This document shows positions 25,461-32,019 of a stretch of DNA of 32,019 nt, in pieces. Each line of letters begins with the position of its first letter. Positions within the stretch are counted from its first letter, which is position 1. Where the stretch lies: the NCBI GenBank assembly GCA_902516225.1, contig CABXXS010000008.1:1-32019 (forward strand), given 5' to 3'. This DNA is from Puniceicoccaceae bacterium. Its GTDB lineage: Bacteria; Verrucomicrobiota; Verrucomicrobiae; Opitutales; Coraliomargaritaceae. The notes beneath the pieces were generated by a model that did no database searches, was not told where the DNA came from, and saw nothing but the letters and a program-made list of their open reading frames with translations. The position numbers and the translations under genes are program-made.

Positions 25461-25611
25461 TATTGTCACTGTAATTAGTCAACAATAAGTTCGAATAGGT
25501 GCGTGTAGTAACTATTGTAAGACTAATGTTTATTATGCGATCTTGTCATCCGATTAGATTTAATTAGCTTTTTTTTATGTTTTCATCTAGCACGGAGCCA
25601 AGGAAGCCCCT

Positions 25612-26190
25612 ATGAAACTTGGTCTAACAGGTGGTATAGGTTGTGGCAAATCCACTGTATCTGCGCTCTTCAAGGACGCAGGCTGGCAAACAATCGATAC
25701 GGACAGTCTTGTTCGTGAATTGCTAGAGGAGGATTCTAATGTCCAGGCACATATTCGTGAGCATTGGGGTGATAAAGTCTTCACTCAGGACGCTTTAATC
25801 GATCGAAAGGCAGTAGCAGCTCTTGTTTTTAGCGATAAATTGGAACTCGAGTGGTTAGAGAATCTATTACATCCTATCGTTCAAGAGCGCTGGAAAAGTT
25901 CTTTGGAGAGCGCTCCAGAACTACACTGGTTAGTAGAGATTCCATTACTGTTTGAAAAAAGACTTGAAACTTACTTCGATTTAACTGTTTGTGTACATAG
26001 CTTACCTAATATTGCCGAGGCTCGTATAGCTAACCGAGGCTACTCCCAATCGGAGATTTTGCAGCGCCGTGAGCAACAAATGCCACTCGACGAAAAAGTT
26101 GAACGCGCAGATTATGTTATTTCCAATTCAGGAAGCTTTGATTTTTTGAAACTACAAATTAAGAAATTGATTGAGAAAACTAAGGGCTAG
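25612..26190 (+). CDS. coaE: dephospho-CoA kinase
   Basis: Last enzyme of coenzyme A synthesis, phosphorylating dephospho-CoA with ATP. The protein is 192 residues. The P-loop GGIGCGKST lies at ~7-15, TIDTDSLVRELL (~28-39) is the substrate-binding segment with the conserved Asp, and LVEIPLLFEKRLE (~105-117) is the family core motif. RIANRGYSQSEILQRREQQM (~140-160) corresponds to the LID/CoA-domain region with R-x-G-x-S and RRxxQM. This is one of the few genes here with a readable ribosome binding site (AAGGAAG about 5 bases before the ATG). rho follows in the same direction after 75 bases. Confidence 0.95.
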   Translation: MKLGLTGGIGCGKSTVSALFKDAGWQTIDTDSLVRELLEEDSNVQAHIREHWGDKVFTQDALIDRKAVAALVFSDKLELEWLENLLHPIVQERWKSSLESAPELHWLVEIPLLFEKRLETYFDLTVCVHSLPNIAEARIANRGYSQSEILQRREQQMPLDEKVERADYVISNSGSFDFLKLQIKKLIEKTKG

Positions 26191-26265
26191 AAGCCTAGTG
26201 TACTTACACTCTCACCAAAATTTATTACTCCGAAGGCGTAGTATCCGTCTCGCCATTATATACCC

Positions 26266-28014
26266 ATGAGTTCTGAACAAGAAAAAAGTGACCTCCCTAG
26301 CGAGGAAGTAGACACCGGCACAGATGCCACCCCACGCAAGCGTGCTCGTAAAAAGGCCGTGAAGAAGGTGAGCGAAGTGGACCATTCCGTTGAAAGTGAC
26401 GAAGTAACCTTTAGCTCGGATATTAAAGTAGATAAGATAGATGAAGATACTTCGACAGGCGCTGAGTCCTCCGGAGCACCCCGGGAATATGAGGGAGAAC
26501 CCCAAAAAAAGAGGGAGCATCAAGGGCACCAAAATGATCGTAAAAAGGGGGGAGGTAAGTTCAATAGAAACAACAAGAATAATAAGCGAAAGCGTGGTAA
26601 AAACCGCTGGCAAAATAAACAGAGTGCTCGCTACGAGCGCGAGGAAGATACCCCAATTGAATTTGGTGAATTACTTGAGTGGGAGCTCTTAACTAAGACT
26701 GAAGAGATTGCATCACTAGCAGACGAATTAAAGTCAGGTGAGGATGAAGAACTAGACTATTATCGTATTTACGATATGGAGCTAAATGAGCTGCGCGAGG
26801 AAGTCGCGAGTCAGCAAATTGAGATACCGCACGCGCCCAATCGCGATCAATTAATAAACGCTATTACCGCGCACGCTGGGGCTAATAAAAGAGCTATAAT
26901 AACGACTGGAATTCTTGAAATTTTGGAAGAAGGAGAAGGAGGGCTACTCGTCTACGAGCGTGATAGCTACCGGGTAAAAGCGCTCAGTGCTTATGTGCCT
27001 CAGGTATTTATAAAATATTACGGATTGCAAAGAGGCCACATCGTCAAAGCGCAGTTACAGCCTCATCGAGAAGGTGAGTCTTGCCCTATTGCCGTAAGTA
27101 TCAACGAAGTGATGGGCCAAGACCCAGAGACTTTAAATGAGATTGTGCCTTTTACTGAGCGGGTACCTTACTACCCCACTTCTCGCATTCTTCTAGAAGC
27201 TAATTCAGAGGCTAAATGGGATAATCTCTCTATGCGTGTGGTTGATTGCCTGACACCAGTAGGTTTTGGCCAACGCGGCTTGATTGTGGCCCCACCTCGA
27301 ACAGGTAAGACCGTGCTCATGCAGGGGATGGCTAACTCTATCCAGCTGAATTATCCTGACGCTCATTTGATTGTTCTTTTGATCGATGAACGACCCGAGG
27401 AAGTAACTGATTTCCGTCGGCAAGTGCAGGGTGAAGTAATAAGTTCCACTTTTGACGAGACCGCTGAGAGTCACGTACATGCTGCTGAAATGGTTATCGA
27501 AAAGGCGCGTCGTATGGTAGAGATAGGCAAAGATGTAGTTATCTTGCTGGATTCAATTACTCGTTTGGCGCGGGCCTATAATACTACGATGCCCAGCAGC
27601 GGAAAAATACTATCAGGGGGCGTTGAGGCGAATGCTCTTCAAAAACCAAAACGATTTTTTGGCTCGGCTCGTAATATTGAGGATGGGGGTAGTCTTACTG
27701 TGATTGCGACGGCACTTGTCGAGACTGGGAGCAAGATGGACGAGGTGATATTCGAAGAGTTTAAAGGTACTGGAAACATGGAGTTACATCTCGATCGGGG
27801 CCTATCTGATAAGCGTATTTTCCCAGCCTTAAGTATGGATAAGAGTGGCACGCGGAAAGAAGAATTACTCTACCATCCTGATGAAATGCTTAAGATTTAT
27901 TCATTGCGCAGGGCGATGAAAGGCCTACCCTCTACAGACGCTATGGAAATGCTCATTCAACGAATAAAGAAGACGCAAACCAATGCGGAATTCTTGATGA
28001 GTGTAGCTCGATAG
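26266..28014 (+). CDS. rho: transcription termination factor Rho with long N-terminal extension
   Basis: Hexameric RNA-dependent ATPase/helicase that terminates transcription. The 582-residue protein is much longer than the 419 of E. coli Rho. Residues 1-~130 are an extension: acidic and basic patches ([11 protein letters not shown]), then an Asn/Lys/Arg-rich low-complexity stretch near 98-120. The Rho N-terminal helical domain spans ~168-205, the cold-shock-like primary RNA-binding domain ~210-285 ([15 protein letters not shown]), and the ATPase core ~300-582 has Walker A APPRTGKT at ~342-349, [15 protein letters not shown] (~371-385) and [16 protein letters not shown] (Walker B). The core appears intact. 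The extension resembles those described in several non-proteobacterial Rho proteins; its role is inferred to be RNA binding or self-association. Confidence 0.95.
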   Translation: MSSEQEKSDLPSEEVDTGTDATPRKRARKKAVKKVSEVDHSVESDEVTFSSDIKVDKIDEDTSTGAESSGAPREYEGEPQKKREHQGHQNDRKKGGGKFNRNNKNNKRKRGKNRWQNKQSARYEREEDTPIEFGELLEWELLTKTEEIASLADELKSGEDEELDYYRIYDMELNELREEVASQQIEIPHAPNRDQLINAITAHAGANKRAIITTGILEILEEGEGGLLVYERDSYRVKALSAYVPQVFIKYYGLQRGHIVKAQLQPHREGESCPIAVSINEVMGQDPETLNEIVPFTERVPYYPTSRILLEANSEAKWDNLSMRVVDCLTPVGFGQRGLIVAPPRTGKTVLMQGMANSIQLNYPDAHLIVLLIDERPEEVTDFRRQVQGEVISSTFDETAESHVHAAEMVIEKARRMVEIGKDVVILLDSITRLARAYNTTMPSSGKILSGGVEANALQKPKRFFGSARNIEDGGSLTVIATALVETGSKMDEVIFEEFKGTGNMELHLDRGLSDKRIFPALSMDKSGTRKEELLYHPDEMLKIYSLRRAMKGLPSTDAMEMLIQRIKKTQTNAEFLMSVAR

Positions 28015-28056
28015 ACTATAACTAATTTTTATACCTCACCCTAAGATTAAATATTT

Positions 28057-29778
28057 GTGACCTCCGCCGACGAATTTGTTCTTCAACTTTTAAATGATAA
28101 AGGGCTGCTCGAGGCAGAAGCGCTAGACTCTGCGCGCTCCAAAGTAACAGAAGCTGGTTATGAAGGTAGTCACGATACGGCTGCACTTGATTCGCTCATT
28201 GCTGATCACGTAATTACACAAAAGCAGATCGCTGGTGTACTAGCCGAGGAGTTTAATATGGAAACTGTCGAATTGGCAGATGTCCGTGTTTCCGCCGAAG
28301 CGCTCAAAGTCGTACCATTTGAGTTAGCAAATCGCTACAAGGTCCTGCCACTTGAATCAGATGGTAGCGAAATCGAGCTAGCAGTGTTCGACCCCTTAGA
28401 TATGGATGCTATCGATAGCATCAGCCATGTTATTCAGCGCTCCGTTGTTTGCCGAGTTGCACCGCTCGAGGAGATAGAGAAAGCAATTCATCAGTACTAC
28501 GAGGGCGCCAAGGTCGGTCAAGTGGACGAGATGTTCTCTGATATGGAAGACCCTGACGCGTCTAAGGATGAGATTGAGTTACCCTCGTCTGAGGATGCTA
28601 GTGAGGAAGAAGCGCCTATAATTAAGTATGTTCACATGGTGATTACAGAAGCGCTCAAGCGACGTGCTTCCGACATACATATGGAGCCATTAGAGAAGCG
28701 TTTCCGTGTTCGATACCGCATTGACGGCGTACTTCATGAAGTGGAGAACCCACCCAAACGTTTACAGCCTTCTATTGTTTCGAGAATCAAGCTGATGTCC
28801 AACGTTAGTATCGCCGAGAAACGTGTACCGCAAGACGGACGTATTAATATAAAGGTTGGAGCAAAAGTTATTGATCTTCGTGTCTCGACCCTACCTACGG
28901 CTTTCGGGGAAAGCATAGTAATGCGTATTCTTGATAAGGAGAGCCTACGCCTCGGTCTGCCGGAGCTTGGATTCTTTAGTGACGACCAAGCAGCTTTTGA
29001 GCGTATAATCGCACTACCGGACGGGGTTTTTCTAGTTACAGGTCCCACAGGTTCGGGTAAGTCGACTACGTTGTACTCGGCGCTAAATTATATAAATCAC
29101 CCCGACCGTAAAATTATAACTGTCGAGGATCCGGTTGAGTATGAAATGGGTGGGGTCAACCAAGTGCAGGTCCGCCGTGAAGTAGGAATGACCTTTGCTG
29201 CAGCGCTTCGCTCCATGTTGCGCCAAGCACCTAACATTATAATGGTGGGGGAAATTCGGGACAAAGAGACTGCTGAAATTGCAATCAACGCGGCGCTTAC
29301 AGGACATATGGTTTTTAGCACTTTGCACACGAATGATGCGCCTAGTGCAATTAGTCGACTGATCGACATAGGTATTAAACCATTCCTTGTCGCTGCAGCT
29401 GTTCGCGCAGTCCTAGCGCAGCGCCTTGTTCGCAGGAATTGTCCACATTGCCGCGCCGCTTGTGAGCACGATGAAAAGCTGCTCAACTCGCTAGGTATCC
29501 GCTCGGACCAGACAACCGATGCATCCTTTATGAAGGGAGTGGGTTGCCCGAAGTGTAATGATACTGGTTTCCGTGGTCGGGTCGGGATCTTCGAGATGTT
29601 TAATGTTAACGAAGAGCTCCAGCAAATGATTTACGAAGAAGCTAGCCTAGTAGCCCTTCGTGATAAAGCGCGGGAGATGGGTATGCGCAATATGCGAGAG
29701 GATGGTATCCGTAAGGTGATTGCTGGTGTAACGACTCCCGAAGAAGTACTTCACGCAACTGTATCTGATTCAATCTAA
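28057..29778 (+). CDS. GspE/PilB-family secretion and pilus assembly ATPase
   Basis: A 573-residue cytoplasmic motor ATPase for type IV pilus extension or type II secretion. The start is a GTG at 28057, opening with [12 protein letters not shown]. The N-terminal GspE/MshEN domain runs to ~150, followed by an acidic linker (~155-187). Conserved core: [21 protein letters not shown] (~204-224), RVPQDGRI (~256-263), Walker [10 protein letters not shown] at ~329-337, the Asp box VEDPVEYE (~356-363), Walker [10 protein letters not shown] (~394-402) and the His box STLHTNDA (~421-428). A zinc tetracysteine (Cys ~462, 465, 497, 500) is complete. It starts 42 bases after rho and precedes pilT by 35 bases. 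Whether it is PilB or GspE cannot be fixed without the rest of the locus. Confidence 0.9.
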   Translation: MTSADEFVLQLLNDKGLLEAEALDSARSKVTEAGYEGSHDTAALDSLIADHVITQKQIAGVLAEEFNMETVELADVRVSAEALKVVPFELANRYKVLPLESDGSEIELAVFDPLDMDAIDSISHVIQRSVVCRVAPLEEIEKAIHQYYEGAKVGQVDEMFSDMEDPDASKDEIELPSSEDASEEEAPIIKYVHMVITEALKRRASDIHMEPLEKRFRVRYRIDGVLHEVENPPKRLQPSIVSRIKLMSNVSIAEKRVPQDGRINIKVGAKVIDLRVSTLPTAFGESIVMRILDKESLRLGLPELGFFSDDQAAFERIIALPDGVFLVTGPTGSGKSTTLYSALNYINHPDRKIITVEDPVEYEMGGVNQVQVRREVGMTFAAALRSMLRQAPNIIMVGEIRDKETAEIAINAALTGHMVFSTLHTNDAPSAISRLIDIGIKPFLVAAAVRAVLAQRLVRRNCPHCRAACEHDEKLLNSLGIRSDQTTDASFMKGVGCPKCNDTGFRGRVGIFEMFNVNEELQQMIYEEASLVALRDKAREMGMRNMREDGIRKVIAGVTTPEEVLHATVSDSI

Positions 29779-29813
29779 AATCCATTTATAAACTTTAAAG
29801 TACGCTCAATCTT

Positions 29814-30893
29814 ATGAATTACGAAATGAATGATTTGCTGAAACTGATGATCGATCAGGATGCATCAGATCTTCACATTCAGGTAAATCATACTCCGGCA
29901 CTTCGTATTAGTGGGTCTATCAAGCCGGTCGAAGGGCCCATACTTAGTGCTAGTGATACTGAGGGGCTCATGAAATCTATTACCTCGATCGAGAATCAGG
30001 AGCAATTAAAAGTCAGCGGTGGAGCAGATTTTGGCTACTCTTTTCAAGAAAAATCAAGATTTCGTGTGAGCGTACTCAGAGCTAAGGGAAATTACGGTAT
30101 GGTCCTTCGGCAGATACCTAAAGACCTATTTGAATTAAGTGATATTGGTCTGCCAGAGATGGTAAAGGATCTCATCAGTCGTCCGCGTGGACTAATTTTA
30201 GTGACTGGGCCGACAGGTTCAGGAAAGTCGACTACTCTCGCTTCTATGGTCAACTGGATTAATGAGAATCATGATGGTCACATCATAACAATCGAAGATC
30301 CAATTGAGTACTTTCACGACCACAAGAACTGTGTCGTAACTCAGAGGGAAGTGGGAACGGATGTTACTTCATTCTCGTCAGCTATTCGAGGCGCGCTACG
30401 TCAAGATCCTGATGTTATTCTAGTCGGAGAAATGCGTGATTTAGAAACGATTGAAGCAGCAGTTAGCGCAGCCGAGACAGGGCACTTAGTTTTTGCCACG
30501 CTCCACACCACGGGGGCTGCCAGAACCGTCGATCGAATAATAGATGCTTTTCCTTCCGAAACAAAAGATCAGATACGTACACAGCTAGCTTCTTCGGTTA
30601 TAGCCGTTATCTCCCAAGTGCTCTGTAAAAAAGTGGGCGGCGGTCGCATTGCATCCTTTGAGATTATGGTCACGACGACTTCAATCGCGCAGCTGATTCG
30701 TGAAAATAAGACTTTCCGAATTGGTTCCGATATACAGACCGGTGTTAGCCACGGCATGATCTCTTTAGACGCTCACTTACTCCATCTTTTTAAAGGCGAT
30801 TTAATAACTGCCGAAGAAGCCCTCAGTAAATCGCAAGTATCAGATTCGATGCGCACAAAGCTCATCGAGGCTGGCGCGAATTTGCCCTCCTAA
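29814..30893 (+). CDS. pilT: type IV pilus retraction ATPase PilT
   Basis: A 359-residue hexameric ATPase that depolymerises the pilus and powers twitching. Features: an N-terminal PAS-like domain with [19 protein letters not shown] (~16-34), Walker [10 protein letters not shown] (~132-140), the Asp box IEDPIEYFH (~160-168), Walker [13 protein letters not shown] (~202-213), and the His box [21 protein letters not shown] (split ~227-247). The PilT-specific AIRNLIRE-type helix appears as [10 protein letters not shown], slightly variant but with the IRE core. It lies between two PilB-like genes with gaps of 35 and 38 bases. PilT rather than PilU is favoured by length and by the compact C-terminus, though PilU-like function is possible. 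Confidence 0.92.
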   Translation: MNYEMNDLLKLMIDQDASDLHIQVNHTPALRISGSIKPVEGPILSASDTEGLMKSITSIENQEQLKVSGGADFGYSFQEKSRFRVSVLRAKGNYGMVLRQIPKDLFELSDIGLPEMVKDLISRPRGLILVTGPTGSGKSTTLASMVNWINENHDGHIITIEDPIEYFHDHKNCVVTQREVGTDVTSFSSAIRGALRQDPDVILVGEMRDLETIEAAVSAAETGHLVFATLHTTGAARTVDRIIDAFPSETKDQIRTQLASSVIAVISQVLCKKVGGGRIASFEIMVTTTSIAQLIRENKTFRIGSDIQTGVSHGMISLDAHLLHLFKGDLITAEEALSKSQVSDSMRTKLIEAGANLPS

Positions 30894-30931
30894 TCTACTT
30901 TATTTAACTACATACGAGAGACTCCAGATCT

Positions 30932-32019
30932 ATGTTCGAAGATCATAACGATATAGTTTACGAAATTATTAAAGGCGCCGAATTGCTAGAAAATGCGCAA
31001 CTCGACGAGCTTAATGAATCGCACTTGAGCACCGGGAAATCGATGGCAGATGCTGTCATCGATTCGGGTGTTGTTGACCGAGGACAAATACTTAAAGCCG
31101 TAGCAGATTATCTCGGTTATGAATACTTGGATTCCGTCCCGAATAAAGTAGATGAATCGGTCGCTTCAGCAGTCCGTAGTAGTACTGCTCGTATGTATGC
31201 AGTCGTACCGTACGAGGTAGACGACACGAAGATCGCGCTACTTGCTCAGGATCCGTTTAATCCTGCAATAATTGATGATCTTACTTTTACACTTAATAAG
31301 GACATAACGATAGTCGTTTGCGACCCAGGCAAGATAGACTCATTGCTAATTGCTACGTACGGGGAGGAAGATTCTTCGATCGATGATATTCTAGGTGAGA
31401 TAAGCCATGATTTCGCGGAGTCACAGGAAGATTTGTCCGAAGGTGACCTCGCTGATTTAGCTAATCAGACGCCAATTATTCGTTTCGTAAATTTAGTGCT
31501 TCAGCAGGCAATTAAGGACAAGGCATCGGATGTCCACTTTGAGCCTTTTGAGGATCAATTCCGTATTCGTTATCGGATCGATGGAGCACTATATGAGATG
31601 GCCCCACCACCTAAGAGTTTGGCAGTACCAGTGACCTCACGTGTCAAAGTACTTTCAAACATGAATATTTCGGAGAGGCGAATCCCACAAGACGGGCGTA
31701 TAAAAATGACGATTGCTGGTCGTCCTGTTGATTTACGTGTTTCGACTCTGCCTACCCAGTTTGGCGAGAGTGTCGTGCTTCGTGTACTTGATAAATCTGT
31801 CGTCAACCTCGATTTGGAAGCACTTAGCTTGCCCGACGATATTTTGAGTACGATTCGTGATCTTGTGGACCGTCCTAACGGTATCTTTATTGTTACTGGG
31901 CCCACTGGTTCTGGTAAGACGACTACTCTATACAGTGCCTTGCGCGAAGTAAATAATGTCGACACTAAGATTCTCACAGCCGAAGACCCTGTGGAGTATG
32001 AAATCGATGGTATTATGCA
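30932..32019 (+). CDS. second GspE/PilB-family ATPase, 3' end beyond window
   Basis: An open frame from the ATG at 30932 to the window edge (362 complete codons) with the GspE/PilB layout: an N-terminal domain (~1-150: [27 protein letters not shown]-like segment written as [10 protein letters not shown]), an acidic linker (~140-175), then [49 protein letters not shown], Walker [10 protein letters not shown] at ~323-331 and the Asp box AEDPVEYE just before the edge. Walker B, the His box and any tetracysteine lie outside. It is a paralogue of the gene at 28057, separated from it by pilT. One of the pair probably drives pilus extension and the other secretion or a second pilus. Confidence 0.9.
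   Translation, partial: MFEDHNDIVYEIIKGAELLENAQLDELNESHLSTGKSMADAVIDSGVVDRGQILKAVADYLGYEYLDSVPNKVDESVASAVRSSTARMYAVVPYEVDDTKIALLAQDPFNPAIIDDLTFTLNKDITIVVCDPGKIDSLLIATYGEEDSSIDDILGEISHDFAESQEDLSEGDLADLANQTPIIRFVNLVLQQAIKDKASDVHFEPFEDQFRIRYRIDGALYEMAPPPKSLAVPVTSRVKVLSNMNISERRIPQDGRIKMTIAGRPVDLRVSTLPTQFGESVVLRVLDKSVVNLDLEALSLPDDILSTIRDLVDRPNGIFIVTGPTGSGKTTTLYSALREVNNVDTKILTAEDPVEYEIDGIM

Overview
This 32 kb window looks like chromosomal DNA of a moderate-GC Gram-negative bacterium, most plausibly a member of the Verrucomicrobiota (Opitutia/Puniceicoccales-like). The assignment is inferred from protein style and gene mix: a long charged Rho N-terminus, a GbsR-type regulator inside a glycan locus, paired PilB-like ATPases around PilT, and almost no Shine-Dalgarno motifs. 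No rRNA is present to confirm it.

Left end (1-2.3 kb): an edge-cut remnant of a GspE/PilB-type secretion ATPase that lacks its Walker A region, then mutY (base excision repair) and a membrane fatty acid desaturase, both on the minus strand.

Glycan locus (2.5-18.0 kb): this is the accessory heart of the window. On the plus strand are a WecA-like lipid-linked sugar-phosphate transferase with an extra C-terminal soluble domain, an O-antigen ligase/polymerase-like membrane protein, a GbsR/MarR-type regulator preceded by a 17-bp-arm perfect inverted repeat, a UDP-glucuronate 4-epimerase-like enzyme, a GT4 glycosyltransferase, a hexapeptide acyltransferase, a Wzx flippase, a polysaccharide pyruvyl transferase, a second Wzy/WaaL-like protein and two tandem GT4 paralogues. 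A three-gene operon on the minus strand (GT4, WcaF-like acyltransferase, WbuB-like GT4) converges on it. Together they can start a glycan on undecaprenyl phosphate, extend it, decorate it with acyl and pyruvyl groups, flip it across the inner membrane and polymerise or ligate it. No Wza/Wzc/Wzz export or length-control genes are in view. The stretch 7112-11288, and to a lesser degree 16312-18000, is much more AT-rich than its surroundings, which suggests a swapped-in serotype cassette.

Housekeeping block (18.2-28.0 kb): a MalY/PatB-type C-S lyase, hslR, an orphan PfkB-family sugar kinase and tmk lie on the plus strand. A dGTPase-like dNTP triphosphohydrolase (minus) and an unrecognised secreted protein (plus) follow, then tRNA-Ser(UGA) and comM/yifB on the minus strand, then coaE and rho on the plus strand.

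Right end (28.1-32.0 kb): a type IV pilus/type II secretion motor operon, pilB-like, pilT, then a second pilB-like gene cut by the window edge.

No gene-free stretch exceeds 300 bases. The largest gaps are 18001-18215 (palindrome-rich divergent control region), 2312-2495 (divergent, with a promoter candidate), 25425-25611 and 11289-11462 (nothing convincing seen in the last).
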